Below are positions 1-8,753 of a stretch of DNA of 64,000 nt, one piece after another. Below the pieces are notes generated by a model. The model had not been told where the DNA came from. It made no database searches and worked only from the letters and a program-made list of their open reading frames with translations. The stretch is from Billgrantia desiderata. GTDB taxonomy: Bacteria > Pseudomonadota > Gammaproteobacteria > Pseudomonadales > Halomonadaceae. A program made the translations under genes and the position numbers. The first letter of the stretch is position 1. Each line of letters starts with the position of its first letter. The stretch is from assembly GCA_011742915.1 (NCBI GenBank), contig JAAQTN010000026.1:1-64000 (forward strand). The letters are read 5' to 3'.

Positions 1-75
1 ACGAGCAGGTCGTCAGAGGGTAAGGGGGTCAGATTTCACTGTCGCCAGGGGGTCACTTTCTGATGTCGCTTGACA
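1..75. mobile_element. Terminal end of an insertion sequence (IS21-like), cut by window edge
   Basis: Two copies of a short motif (AGGGGGTCA followed by a T-rich tail) lie in direct orientation at about 23-40 and 47-60. Repeated terminal motifs of this kind are typical of IS21-family ends, where they bind transposase. On the minus strand the siderophore-synthetase reading frame breaks off exactly here, and a TG dinucleotide near 75 could be the terminus. The transposase genes would lie to the left, outside the window. The family assignment is inference from the motif style; that a foreign end interrupts the gene is better supported. Confidence 0.5.
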
Positions 76-226
76 GCTCGCCTTCGGTGATGGGCAGACG
101 CGCCACTTCTCCGTGGCCGGTGGTATCGAGTCGCCAGGCGCGGGTCTCGCGCAGCAGGGCATTGAAGAAGCAGCTCGCGGCTGGGTCGACCTCGTTCAGG
201 GGAGCGGCATCGGTAGTTGTCGCCAT
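53..226 (-). pseudogene. Truncated IucA/IucC-type siderophore synthetase (N-terminal fragment)
   Basis: The frame starts at an ATG at 226 behind a GGAGG-type ribosome site and runs 57 codons to a stop at 53-55. Its first 50 or so residues, with a core like SCFFNALLRETRAWRL and then RLPITEGEL, resemble the start of IucA/IucC NIS synthetases, which join citrate or its derivatives to amines when carboxylate or hydroxamate siderophores are made. The full family length is about 580 to 620 residues, so more than 90 percent is missing. The last few codons appear to come from the insertion sequence. It has its own Fur-box promoter, so a useless transcript may still be made under iron starvation. Identification from so short a fragment is tentative, but the neighbouring siderophore uptake genes support it. 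Confidence 0.5.
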
Positions 227-253
227 GGGAACCTCCGTGTTGATAAATATAAG

Positions 254-272
254 GCTAATGAGAAGCATTTGA
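254..272 (-). promoter_or_regulatory. Fur-box-like operator before the broken siderophore gene
   Basis: The inner 15 bases TAATGAGAAGCATTT match the Fur core TAATGATAATCATTA at 12 positions and form an inverted repeat. The site is 28 to 46 bases upstream of the synthetase start. A TATATT (-10-like, minus strand, 246-251) follows directly. Confidence 0.5.
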
Positions 273-342
273 TTCTTTGTGTTGTGTCGTGGCTCCTTGC
301 GGCCCGCATGTTGGGCCTGAGTCAGTCGTGGGTGGGCGTGAT

Positions 343-1524
343 CTACGAGGTCGCCGGCATGATCCGGAAGTGGTTCTTGGTCATGGGAACGAACAGCAGG
401 AGGACGCAGGCGGCGGCGAGCGACAGTGGCAACAGGTGAGCGGCGGCGGCCAGACTGACCGTCAGTGTCGCGGCGCCGTAGCCCAGGGTATGGGCCATGG
501 CCAGCAAGCCGGCGCTGGCACCCGGGGAGCGCTGACGCGTAGCGGCGTCGGTATATCCGGGCACGGCCAGGGCGGCGCCGACGCTGGCGATCATGACGCC
601 CAGGCCGAAACTGGCCGGGACGATGGCCATCGTCAGCACTCCGTAACCGGCTACCAGCCCCAACGCCCCCAGGGCCAGCAGGGCATAGCCGGACAGTCGA
701 CGGTGACGAGTGATACCCAACTGGATGGTCAGGGCACCCAGTGCACCGAGCGACAGCAGGATCCCCATCAGGTGGCCGGCCCGGGTGGCGTCGATGTCGA
801 GCCTGCCCTGCAGGGCACCGGGAAGGCCCAACTGCATTAGCGATGCTGACATCGCCAGCAGCAGTGCGATGGCCAGGCAGGGCAGCAGGTCGAGGGTGCC
901 GCGTGGCAGTCGAGCGGCTCGACTGGCGACAGACGGGAGTTGGGGAGTCGGGGCCGGTATCCCCCGGAGCAGCAGCAGGGCCAGCATGCCGCACAGCAGC
1001 ATCACCACGAAGGGCGCATGGGCGGAAAGGCTCAAGCTAGCGGCGGCAATCAGCGGCCCAAGCAGGCGACCGCTGCTGAGTCCGGCGCTGATGGCGGCCA
1101 GTGCCTTGACCCGCTCCTCGCCGTCATGCAAGGCCAGCGACCACTGCTGGCAGGCCGGCACCATGCCCGAGACCGTCAGGCCGTACAGCACCCGTGCTGC
1201 CGCCACCAGGGCCAGCAGCGCGCCGTCGCCCAGCCAGCCGTGGGCCGCCGTCCACAGAGCGAAGCCGATCAGGGCGAAGCTGGTTACGTAGCCCAGCAGA
1301 GCCTGGATCACCACGCCGCGTGCCCCGTGACGATCGGCGATCCGCCCCCAGAAGGGACTGCCCAGCAGGAACAGCATCGAACCCAGCAGGATCAGACCGG
1401 CCCACTGCGACAGTGGCAGGCCGAAGCGCTCCACCAGCACCGGCAGCGCGACCAGCAGGCCGTTCTGGCCGAGGCCGAGCAATGCCGCACAGGCACTGAT
1501 TCGCCACAGGGGAGGGAAGCGCAT
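343..1524 (-). CDS. MFS transporter, putative siderophore exporter
   Basis: A 393-residue protein made almost entirely of hydrophobic segments, consistent with the 12-helix major facilitator fold. The loop after helix 2 carries GRIADRHGARG, the usual MFS motif A (GxxxDRxGRR type). It starts at ATG 1524 and lies between a Fur-like box and the truncated siderophore synthetase on the same strand. That position, next to a receptor and FhuB-type importer, suggests it exports the siderophore across the inner membrane, as EntS or the AlcS-type carriers do. The substrate cannot be read from sequence; a general drug-efflux role is the alternative. Confidence 0.7.
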   Translation of the reverse strand: MRFPPLWRISACAALLGLGQNGLLVALPVLVERFGLPLSQWAGLILLGSMLFLLGSPFWGRIADRHGARGVVIQALLGYVTSFALIGFALWTAAHGWLGDGALLALVAAARVLYGLTVSGMVPACQQWSLALHDGEERVKALAAISAGLSSGRLLGPLIAAASLSLSAHAPFVVMLLCGMLALLLLRGIPAPTPQLPSVASRAARLPRGTLDLLPCLAIALLLAMSASLMQLGLPGALQGRLDIDATRAGHLMGILLSLGALGALTIQLGITRHRRLSGYALLALGALGLVAGYGVLTMAIVPASFGLGVMIASVGAALAVPGYTDAATRQRSPGASAGLLAMAHTLGYGAATLTVSLAAAAHLLPLSLAAACVLLLFVPMTKNHFRIMPATS

Positions 1525-1539
1525 GATCGGCTCCTTGGT

Positions 1540-1562
1540 AAATACAATTGAGAATTGTTATT
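1540..1562 (-). promoter_or_regulatory. Possible Fur box before the MFS gene
   Basis: The palindrome CAATT-GAG-AATTG in an AT-rich stretch sits 16 to 38 bases upstream of the MFS start. It agrees with the 19-base Fur consensus at about 11 positions, so it is weaker than the other iron boxes in this island. Confidence 0.35.
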
Positions 1563-1626
1563 AGTTAAGCAAGTGCCGTCAAGCGCGACAATGTATCGGC
1601 TTGTGAAGAGAGCTGGATTGCGGGCA

Positions 1627-1654
1627 GGAAAAAGCCCACTGCGAGAGTGGGCTT
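1627..1654 (-). terminator. Rho-independent terminator of the TonB receptor gene
   Basis: Read on the minus strand, a 9-base stem (AAGCCCACT / AGTGGGCTT) with a 5-base loop is followed directly by a run of five T. It begins about 33 bases after the receptor stop codon. Confidence 0.8.
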
Positions 1655-1686
1655 GAGCGGGCGAGCGGCATCGCAATGAAGACGGG

Positions 1687-3783
1687 TCAGTAGTCCATCG
1701 ACCAGGTCAGGCTGTAGGTGCGCCCGCGGCCCTGGTAGTCGTAGAGGTATTCCGGGCCATAGTAGGGCGAGTAGAACATCGCCGCGCGCTGGCCCCACAC
1801 CGTGGAGTAGCTCTCGTCCAGCAGGTTCTGCACGCCGAGGCTGAACTTGCCGAAGTCGGTCTGTCGGCTGAGCGCCAGATCCAGGGTGGTGTTGCCGTCG
1901 ATCTTGCGCTCGGCCTCATCCTCCAGATCGAAGGTGTGGTTGGCCTGCAGGCGGGCCGAATGGACGTGGTCTCGCCAGCCGACGAAGGCGGTCGCCGAGG
2001 AGAGCGAGGCGTAGCGGGCATCGCGCTTCTCCCATCCGCCTTCGTCGTTCTCCTGCTCCGAGCGCACCAGGTGCAGGGTGCCGCCGACTTCGAGGCCATC
2101 CGAGAAGTAGCGGGTCAGGGCACCTTCGATGCCATAGTCGCGCTTCCTGTCGTCGACCACGTCGACGCTCAGGTCGCCGCTGTTGATTTCCAGTGCCTTG
2201 TCGGACCAGGCGTAGTAGACCGCCGCCTGGGCCACCCAGTCGCCGCCCTGGTAACGCCAGCCGAGTTCGACCTGGTCGGTCTCGATGGCGGAGAGCGGGT
2301 TGGCGCCGACGCTGATGCCGGGACGGCCGTAATACTTGGCCGGATCGGGAAGTTCGAATCCCTGGCTGTAGCGCAGCCAGCTCTGGTGGCCGTTACCGAA
2401 GTCGTGGAGCGCGCTGGCGTTGAGCAGGGTGGCGTCGTAGTCGTTCTCGCCGCCGGGAATGCCGTTGAAGTCGTCGACCTCTACGTCGGAGTGCTGGCGC
2501 CTGACACCGGCCGATAGCTTGAGAGCATCGGTCGCCTGCCAGTCGACCTGGGCGAAGGCGGCGAGAGTGTCGACCCGGTAGCCGGGATAGCGTGGTGCGA
2601 TGCTGGCCTGTTCCTGTACCAGCCCGCCGGTGGCGTCGGATACGGCCTTGTCGAAGGTCATCTGGCTGGCGTCGAAGCTCTCGCGATCGACATCCAGGCC
2701 GTAGATGAGACCGATCCGTTCGTTCAGTCGTGCATCGAACAGCGCCTTGAGGCCGCTGAGCTCGGTGTTCTGCTGGGAGGCGCGGAACTCGGAGCCACCC
2801 GCGACCGGGTAGGGGAAGGCCTGGAAGCTGGCTTCCTCCTCGCGATGGAAAGCCTGCAGATAGAAGTTCTGTCCCAGCAGGTCGGCGTGATGGTACTGCA
2901 GGTTTACCATCTTGCGATCGGTGGCCGGGTCGCGGTCGGAACGATAGCCGTCACGGATCTCGGCGTCCGCCAGACTGGGGCTGGCGGCGTCCAGATGGGG
3001 AAAGTAGACCCCACGATCCCCCTCGTAGCCCGAGCGGTAGAGCTGGGCAGCGAGTTCCAGGGTTTGAGCGTCATTCAGTTGGAAGGTGAGGTTGCCCAGC
3101 ACGTCGATGCTGCGGTTGTCCTGCAGGTCGGTCTGAGCGAGATCGGGGAAGATCTCGTTGCCGCGACCGTCGAACTGGCGGCCATTGTCCTGGAAGGCGG
3201 TGCCGAGATAGGCCTGCACCCGTTCGTTGCCACCGCTGACCGACTGAGCGATCCGCTTGTCGAGATCGCTGCTGCGATTGAAGCCGGTGGTGACCCCGAC
3301 CTCGGTGCGCCAATCCGGCCCTCCGGCCCGACCCTTGCGGGTGATGATGTTGACGATGCCGCCGGTGGCGCCGCCGCCATAGAGACTGCTGGCTCCGGAG
3401 AGCACCTCGACGCGTTCGATGTTGAAGGGGTCGATGGCGTCGAATTGACGAGACAGGCCCCTAGAACTGTTCATCGACACGCCGTCGATCAATACCTGCA
3501 CGCTGCGGCCGCGCAGGTTCTGGCCATAGTTGGTGCGCCCCTCGGGAGCCATGTCGAGGCTGGGCACGAGCCTGCCCAGAGCGGTCTTGAGATCGGCGCC
3601 GGCTTCGATCTGCTGCTGCAGCTCCTCCTTTTCGATTATCCACACCGCGCCGGGTATCTGGCTGATCTGAGTGGGAGTGCGAAATCCCACTACCACCATG
3701 GTGTCCTGGTGTTCTTGGGCGTGAACGGTCATGGCCGCCGAGCCGGCAACCACGGTGAAACCGAGGGCTATGCGCTTCTTCAT
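1687..3783 (-). CDS. TonB-dependent outer-membrane siderophore receptor
   Basis: A 698-residue precursor beginning MKKRIALGFTVVAG, with a signal peptide cleaved after about residue 22 (VHA-QEH) and a TonB box (DTMVVV, residues 27-32). The plug domain follows, with the typical stretches QNLRGRSVQVLIDGV and VEVLSGASSLYGGGATGGIVNI, then a long beta-barrel rich in alternating aromatic residues. It should bind a ferric siderophore at the cell surface and pass it to the periplasm using TonB energy. It is transcribed divergently from fhuB with a strong Fur box between them, so the two are likely iron-repressed together. The final residue is tyrosine rather than the usual phenylalanine. The ligand is unknown; the IucA/IucC remnant and FhuB suggest a hydroxamate or citrate-hydroxamate compound. 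Confidence 0.9.
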   Translation of the reverse strand: MKKRIALGFTVVAGSAAMTVHAQEHQDTMVVVGFRTPTQISQIPGAVWIIEKEELQQQIEAGADLKTALGRLVPSLDMAPEGRTNYGQNLRGRSVQVLIDGVSMNSSRGLSRQFDAIDPFNIERVEVLSGASSLYGGGATGGIVNIITRKGRAGGPDWRTEVGVTTGFNRSSDLDKRIAQSVSGGNERVQAYLGTAFQDNGRQFDGRGNEIFPDLAQTDLQDNRSIDVLGNLTFQLNDAQTLELAAQLYRSGYEGDRGVYFPHLDAASPSLADAEIRDGYRSDRDPATDRKMVNLQYHHADLLGQNFYLQAFHREEEASFQAFPYPVAGGSEFRASQQNTELSGLKALFDARLNERIGLIYGLDVDRESFDASQMTFDKAVSDATGGLVQEQASIAPRYPGYRVDTLAAFAQVDWQATDALKLSAGVRRQHSDVEVDDFNGIPGGENDYDATLLNASALHDFGNGHQSWLRYSQGFELPDPAKYYGRPGISVGANPLSAIETDQVELGWRYQGGDWVAQAAVYYAWSDKALEINSGDLSVDVVDDRKRDYGIEGALTRYFSDGLEVGGTLHLVRSEQENDEGGWEKRDARYASLSSATAFVGWRDHVHSARLQANHTFDLEDEAERKIDGNTTLDLALSRQTDFGKFSLGVQNLLDESYSTVWGQRAAMFYSPYYGPEYLYDYQGRGRTYSLTWSMDY

Positions 3784-3836
3784 GGGATTCCCTTGCCTGG
3801 AAGACTCGAGTAGTGGTGCTGTTGGATGGGAAAGAG

Positions 3837-3875
3837 TATCATTAACAAAAAAGATATCAATGATAATTGTTAGCG
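3837..3875. promoter_or_regulatory. Fur operator between receptor and fhuB
   Basis: The 16 bases AATGATAATTGTTAGC (3859-3874) match the Fur consensus at 13 positions. Additional overlapping half-sites (TATCATTA at the left, GATATCAATGAT) suggest an extended operator serving both divergent genes. Confidence 0.65.
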
Positions 3876-3927
3876 TTTGTTGATGGCCGATGAATCGATG
3901 AGCCAAAGATGAGCCACAAGGAGCCGC

Positions 3928-5967
3928 ATGGCTGACGACAGGATGCCGCCGGGTACGGCAAGGGCCGCGGGAGAGGCGGAAATGACGGGGCGCACGATGC
4001 GCGGTGGTATGCCGGCGCTGACCTGCTGGTTGCTGAGCCTGCCGCTGGTGGTGCTGTTCTGGCTGGGGCTGGAGGCCCAGGGCGGTATGGCGCTGGGCTT
4101 CCAGGCGCTGTGGTCGCCTTCGTTCGAGGATATCGACCAACTGCTGTTGCACTACGCCTGGTGGCCGCGACTCTCGGTTGCACTGCTGGCCGGCGGTGGG
4201 TTGGCGCTGGCCGGGGTCCTGATGCAGCAAGTGCTGCGCAACCCGCTGGCATCGCCCACTACGCTGGGCGTGGCTTCCGGGGCCAATCTGGCGCTGATGA
4301 TGGCCACCCTGATGGCACCTGGGCTGCTGACCATTGGCCGCGAATGGGTGGCGCTGGCCGGCGGTGGACTGGCGGTGGGCCTGGTATTCATGCTGGCCTG
4401 GCGGCGGGGCTTGGCACCGATCGTGGTGGTGCTGGCAGGGCTGGTGGTGAACCTCTACCTGGGCGCACTGGCCACGGCATTGCTGTTGTTCAATCACGAG
4501 GCGCTGTCAGGGCTGCTGATCTGGGGCGCCGGCTCACTGGCCCAGAACGGTTGGGACGGCGTGGCGATACTCTGGCCGCGGCTGGCCATCGCCGCCGTGG
4601 CGGCCTGGTTGTTGCTGCGCCCCCTGGCGGTGCTGGAGCTGGACGATGCCAGCGCCAGGAGCCTGGGGGTGTCGCTTACCTATCTGCGCTTCGCTGGCAT
4701 GGGGTTGGCGGTGTTCATCACCGGCAGCATCGTCAGTGTGGTGGGGGTCATCGGCTTCATCGGTCTGGTAGCGCCCAATATCGTGCGCCTGGCCGGGGCG
4801 CGGCGTCTCGGCGAGCGGCTGCTGTGGGGCACGCTGCTGGGGGCGGTGCTGCTGGCCACTACCGATCTGCTGCTGCAGAGCCTTGCCGGCACGTTGCCGA
4901 TGCTGATTCCCACCGGCGCGGTGACCGGCGCGCTGGGGGCGCCGCTGCTGCTGTGGTTGATCACGCGTCTGAAGCTGCAGGGTAACCGGGCGCCACAACC
5001 GCCGGCCGTGCTGGCCAGCCGACATCCCGCACCCGGGCGTCTGGCCTCTCGCCTGGCCATCGGTCTACTGTTGGCTGCCGCCCTGGGCCTGCTGCTGGGA
5101 CAGGGGGTGAATGGCTGGTACTGGCTGTCGCCGGATCACTGGGGCGTGATGCAGTGGCGCATGCCCCGGGTGCTGGCGGCGGCAGCCAGCGGCTTGATGC
5201 TGGCGGTGGCCGGTACGCTTCTGCAGCGGCTCTCCGCCAATCCCATGGCCAGCCCCGAGGTGCTGGGCATCAGCGGCGGCTGTGCGATTGCCCTGATCCT
5301 GGGGATCTTCCTGCTGCCGGCGCCGACCAGCGGTGTGCTGGTCGGCATCGGCACCCTGGGGGCATTTGCCGCGCTGCTCATTCTGGTGGCGCTCAATCGT
5401 CGCAGCGGCTTCCTGCCCGAGCGCCTGCTGCTCACCGGGGTGGCGGTAACGGCGCTGTTCGATGCCGTGCGCAGCGTGATGCTGGCAGGTGGAGATCCGC
5501 GCGGGCAGCAGGTGCTCGCCTGGCTGGCGGGGTCCACCTACTACATCGATCTCACCGGCGCCCTGGTGGTGGGAATCCTGGCCGGGCTGCTGGCGTTGTG
5601 CACTCTGCCGCTGACCCGCTGGCTGGACATCCTGCCCCTGGGGGCACCCACGACTCAGGCATTGGGCATTGCTCTCAATCGCGCTCGCTTGGTGTTGCTG
5701 CTGCTGGTGGCCCTGCTGACCGCCTGCGCCACCCTGGTGGTGGGGCCGCTCTCTTTCGTCGGGTTGCTGGCGCCGCACATGGCCAGGCTGCTGGGGCTGT
5801 CCCGGGCGCGCCAGCATCTGCTGGGGGCGGCACTGGTAGGCATGCTGCTGATGGTGCTGGCCGACTGGGTGGGCCGTCAGATCATTTTCCCTTATGAAAT
5901 TCCCGCCGGGCTGGTTGCCTCGCTGATCGGCGGCGCCTACTTCATGTGGGGGTTGCGGAGGCTGTGA
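3928..5967 (+). CDS. fhuB: Double-length Fe(3+)-siderophore ABC permease, FhuB type
   Basis: The 679-residue protein contains two homologous FecCD permease halves, about residues 35-345 and 360-679. Both carry the family signature ([19 protein letters not shown] in the first, [19 protein letters not shown] in the second), plus a [12 protein letters not shown] or [12 protein letters not shown] stretch near the end of each, which contacts the ATPase. FhuB of E. coli is built the same way and is about 660 residues long. It carries ferric hydroxamates from the periplasm to the cytoplasm. The start follows an AAGGAG site; an internal ATG 19 codons later is an alternative. No FhuC-type ATPase lies in the window, so the energy subunit must be encoded elsewhere. 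Confidence 0.88.
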   Translation: MADDRMPPGTARAAGEAEMTGRTMRGGMPALTCWLLSLPLVVLFWLGLEAQGGMALGFQALWSPSFEDIDQLLLHYAWWPRLSVALLAGGGLALAGVLMQQVLRNPLASPTTLGVASGANLALMMATLMAPGLLTIGREWVALAGGGLAVGLVFMLAWRRGLAPIVVVLAGLVVNLYLGALATALLLFNHEALSGLLIWGAGSLAQNGWDGVAILWPRLAIAAVAAWLLLRPLAVLELDDASARSLGVSLTYLRFAGMGLAVFITGSIVSVVGVIGFIGLVAPNIVRLAGARRLGERLLWGTLLGAVLLATTDLLLQSLAGTLPMLIPTGAVTGALGAPLLLWLITRLKLQGNRAPQPPAVLASRHPAPGRLASRLAIGLLLAAALGLLLGQGVNGWYWLSPDHWGVMQWRMPRVLAAAASGLMLAVAGTLLQRLSANPMASPEVLGISGGCAIALILGIFLLPAPTSGVLVGIGTLGAFAALLILVALNRRSGFLPERLLLTGVAVTALFDAVRSVMLAGGDPRGQQVLAWLAGSTYYIDLTGALVVGILAGLLALCTLPLTRWLDILPLGAPTTQALGIALNRARLVLLLLVALLTACATLVVGPLSFVGLLAPHMARLLGLSRARQHLLGAALVGMLLMVLADWVGRQIIFPYEIPAGLVASLIGGAYFMWGLRRL

Positions 5968-6013
5968 GGGGTATCGATGCCCAGTGGATAGGGGATGGTT
6001 ACAGGAGATACGC

Positions 6014-6793
6014 ATGACGCACGTAGTCGAGCTCGTCACTCGCCAGGCGGATCCGGTCGAGGCGCTACTGGCGCTCTATCGTCAGCCGCCCCTGGATAGT
6101 CTCAAGGCCCCGGGGTTCGGTCCGCCGGTAGTGGCCACGCTGCCTGGCAGTGCGTTGCTCGATCGGGCAACACTCGATGAGCTGATGGCACGCTATACGG
6201 CCAGTTTCGGTGAGGGGGCAGATCGTATGGCGGCAGCGTCGGTCTGGTCGAAGTATCTCTTCAGCCTGGTCTCGATACCGGCCCTGGTGGCCAATCTGCT
6301 GTTGGGGCGGGAGCTGCCGGTGAGTCCGGAACAACTGCGCGTCGAGCTGGGCGACCGGGGCGAGGCAACTCGCCTGTGGCTGCGTGATGGCGGCGCTTCC
6401 CTGACGTCACTTTGCTTCGAGACCCGCTTCGCGACGCTGTTCGATGATTTTTGTACGCCTTTGATCGAGACGCTGGCCGAGCGCTCGGAGCTTTCGCCCA
6501 AGGTGTTCTGGAGCAACCTGGGCCACTACGTGGAATACGTGGGCCAGCTGTGCTCACGACATCCATTCTTCACCGCGGCCGGAGAGCCGTTGCTGCGCTA
6601 TCTCGACACCAAGACGTTTCCTGACGGGCGGCGCAACCCGCTCTTCCAGCCGGTGCGCTACCTCGAGCTGAGCGGTGAAGCGCCGGCTCGGGTGCGGCGG
6701 TTGTGTTGCGTCAAGTATCGCCTGCCAGGCGAGCCGCTGTGCGGCGGCTGCCCGTTGAAGCCCGAGCACCGCCCCAACAAGCGGCTGCGGTGA
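6014..6793 (+). CDS. fhuF: FhuF-type ferric-siderophore reductase, 2Fe-2S protein
   Basis: A 259-residue protein whose C-terminus holds the FhuF iron-sulfur motif Cys-Cys-x10-Cys-x2-Cys (CCVKYRLPGEPLCGGC). In FhuF this unusual motif binds a [2Fe-2S] cluster, and the protein reduces iron in the imported siderophore in the cytoplasm so that the metal is released. The ATG at 6014 has a good AGGAGA site; an in-frame ATG 10 codons earlier lacks one. It starts 46 bases after fhuB ends, on the same strand, so the two form an operon of uptake followed by reduction. The spacing of the four cysteines matches the family exactly. Confidence 0.88.
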   Translation: MTHVVELVTRQADPVEALLALYRQPPLDSLKAPGFGPPVVATLPGSALLDRATLDELMARYTASFGEGADRMAAASVWSKYLFSLVSIPALVANLLLGRELPVSPEQLRVELGDRGEATRLWLRDGGASLTSLCFETRFATLFDDFCTPLIETLAERSELSPKVFWSNLGHYVEYVGQLCSRHPFFTAAGEPLLRYLDTKTFPDGRRNPLFQPVRYLELSGEAPARVRRLCCVKYRLPGEPLCGGCPLKPEHRPNKRLR

Positions 6794-6828
6794 GCATCGG
6801 GTGCGTCGGGTGCCTTTCGGGATAGCAT

Positions 6829-7725
6829 CTAGGAATCGGCGAGCGCGCTAGCGAGCAGCTCGGCGAAGCGTTGCGCCGAGGGCAGGGCACCAAAGCTCCA
6901 GACCGGCGGCAGCGTGATCATGCTGCCGTCACGCACGCTGGGATGTCGTTGCCAGAGCGCGCTGGTGGCGAGCTTCTCTTCGATGCCGACGGGGTAGGGC
7001 TCCACCACCACCAGGCGGGCGTCCAAGCCGAGCAGCGCCTCCAGCCCGACTAGCGAAAAGCCCCAGTGGTTGGTCTCGCCCTGCCAGGCGTTCTCCAGGC
7101 CCAGGCGGTCCAGCACGGCCTGGAACAGACCGTGCTCCCCGAAGACCCGTACATGCCGTTCGTCCATGAATTGAACGACCAGCAAAGGTGGCATTTCTTC
7201 CGGCAGCGCCCGGCGTAGCGTCTCGAAGCGCGCCTCGGTGGCGGCAATCGACGCTTCGGCTTCATCCTGGCGACCGTAAGCGGCGCCAAGCTCGCGAGTG
7301 AGGTGGAGAATCTGACTCCAGGTAGCGCCCTGAGGTGCGTAAATCGCCCATGTATCGACCGTGCCGATCCTCTCGAGTCGAGGCGCCAGGTAGCCGAACA
7401 TCGGGGAGATGAGGATGTGCGCGGGGTCGAGCTGAGCCAGCAGTTCGACATTGGGCTGTGCGCGAAGACCGATATCCATGACGCTTCCCGGTAGTCGAGG
7501 CTCGCCGACCCAACTGTGGTAGTCGCTTACCTGAGCGACTCCGTCGGGTGGCATGTCCAGGGCGACCAGCGTTTCGGCCAGAGTCCAGTCGAGAGCGACG
7601 AGGCCTGCGTTGGCACCGGCTACCGCGGCGGCGGTATCGTCATGGGGCTGGGCACAGGCCAGTGCCGGCAGGGTCGAGCCGAGCATTGCCGACGCCAACC
7701 AGGCAATATGCGTCTTGAGGTTCAT
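6829..7725 (-). CDS. Periplasmic iron-siderophore binding protein (FhuD/FecB type)
   Basis: A 298-residue precursor. The chosen start (7725) gives a classic signal peptide, MNLKTHIAWLASAMLGSTLP, cleaved near residue 24, and follows an AAGGAA site; longer in-frame starts upstream would bury it. The mature part is a class III periplasmic binding protein: ALDWTLAETLVALDMPPDGVA, then PNVELLAQLDPAHILIS and a C-terminal SFGALPSAQRFAELL. These match FhuD/FecB-type proteins that deliver ferric siderophore to FhuB. It is convergent with fhuF, with only 35 bases between stops, and its promoter has a Fur box. FhuB, FhuF and this protein would form one uptake route; only the ATPase is missing. Confidence 0.87.
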   Translation of the reverse strand: MNLKTHIAWLASAMLGSTLPALACAQPHDDTAAAVAGANAGLVALDWTLAETLVALDMPPDGVAQVSDYHSWVGEPRLPGSVMDIGLRAQPNVELLAQLDPAHILISPMFGYLAPRLERIGTVDTWAIYAPQGATWSQILHLTRELGAAYGRQDEAEASIAATEARFETLRRALPEEMPPLLVVQFMDERHVRVFGEHGLFQAVLDRLGLENAWQGETNHWGFSLVGLEALLGLDARLVVVEPYPVGIEEKLATSALWQRHPSVRDGSMITLPPVWSFGALPSAQRFAELLASALADS

Positions 7726-7775
7726 GCAAAGCCATTCCTTTGCTTGGTGTTGGGCTGTCGCGTCGCCTGTGGAAA

Positions 7776-7794
7776 GCGATTGAAAATCGTTATT
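7776..7794 (-). promoter_or_regulatory. Fur box before the binding-protein gene
   Basis: The 19-mer GCGATTGAAAATCGTTATT agrees with the Fur consensus GATAATGATAATCATTATC at 13 positions. It lies 51 to 69 bases upstream of the binding-protein start. Confidence 0.55.
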
Positions 7795-7866
7795 AAAAAC
7801 CATTCGCGCGCATTCTGTCTTCCACCGAGTAGTGATCTGCAGGGAAAGAGGTGCTCGCAACAATAT

Positions 7867-7881
7867 TGATAACTGTTATCA
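7867..7881 (+). promoter_or_regulatory. Fur box before the TonB2-type operon
   Basis: TGATAACTGTTATCA is a perfect 7-1-7 palindrome and matches the Fur 7-1-7 model TGATAATNATTATCA at all but two variable positions. It lies about 100 bases before the first gene of the operon and is the best iron box in the window. Confidence 0.72.
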
Positions 7882-7979
7882 TTTGTGGCATCGTCATGCG
7901 CTTTGCTGGAAGCGTCTGAGCGTTTTTGATGCAGTATCAGCGCTTCTTCGTGACACGCCGTTCAGCCGGGAGTTAGCAC

Positions 7980-8753
7980 GTGAGACCGTTTCGCCATCCA
8001 TGCCTCTGGGGGGCTGTTCTCGGGTTGGGCTTGGTCGCCTCGGCGTCCGCCGACCCCGCGTTATATCAAGAGTCGCGTGAGGCCCAGCGCAGCCAGGCCG
8101 AGCTTCAGGTGCGCATCGACGCCGCCGATGACGAGACCCGGGCCATGCTCGAGGAGCTGCGCGAGCTGGAGCGCGCCGAGCGCCGCCTGAAGCGTGAGAA
8201 TGCCGAACTCGCACCGCGCAACGAGCGCCTGGCCGAGACGCTGGATCGCCGTGAGGCGGCACTCGATACCCTGGCGGAGACCCGTGAAGCCTTGCCGGTG
8301 CTGGAGGAGCGTCTGATCGAGCGGCTCGAGCAGTGGGTCGATGGCGACATGCCGTTCCTGCGCGAAGAGCGGCTGGCGCGGGTCGCCAGCCTGCGCTCTC
8401 AGGGCGAGGCACTGTCCGGCGCCGAGCGATGGCAGCGGATCGTCTCGGCGTGGCGCGCTGAGCTCGATTACGGTCGTGAGGTCGATGCCTGGCGCGGCTA
8501 TCTCGGCGAGGGCGACTCGCGCCGCGAGGTGGATTACCTGCGGCTGGGACGCGTGGGCTTCTATTACCTGACCCCGGATGGACGCGCCGGGCGCGTCTGG
8601 CAGGCCGACAGCGGCAGTTGGGCACCGCTGAACGAGGCCCAGCGCCGCGAGGTTCGCAACGGCTTGCGTATCGCTCGCGACCGCCGGGCGCCGGAACTGC
8701 TTACGCTGCCGGTTTCGCAGCCGCTCGAACGGGCTCCGGAGGGCGACGCATGA
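7980..8753 (+). CDS. DUF3450 family protein of a TonB2-type operon
   Basis: The GTG start follows a GGGAG site and gives a 257-residue precursor with a signal peptide ending near SASA-DP (residue 24). Residues 30-105 are strongly charged and heptad-like (LEELRELERAERRLKRENAEL), predicting a coiled coil. The rest has the DUF3450 layout with a conserved LGRVGFYYLTPDG segment. Family members are periplasmic and sit at the head of TtpC-ExbB2-ExbD2-TonB2 operons, as in Vibrio; their exact job is unknown. Its stop overlaps the start of the next gene (ATGA), so translation is probably coupled. Iron control by Fur is expected from the upstream palindrome. Confidence 0.85.
   Translation: MRPFRHPCLWGAVLGLGLVASASADPALYQESREAQRSQAELQVRIDAADDETRAMLEELRELERAERRLKRENAELAPRNERLAETLDRREAALDTLAETREALPVLEERLIERLEQWVDGDMPFLREERLARVASLRSQGEALSGAERWQRIVSAWRAELDYGREVDAWRGYLGEGDSRREVDYLRLGRVGFYYLTPDGRAGRVWQADSGSWAPLNEAQRREVRNGLRIARDRRAPELLTLPVSQPLERAPEGDA

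Noticed and set aside
53..994. A 313-codon minus-strand frame overlapping the MFS gene
   Set aside because: Only its last 57 codons look like a protein; the rest is low-complexity Arg/Pro/Gly text antisense-like to or out of frame with the MFS gene.
2845..3813. A 322-codon plus-strand frame inside the receptor gene
   Set aside because: It is the opposite-strand shadow of a clear TonB receptor, with no ribosome site or family.
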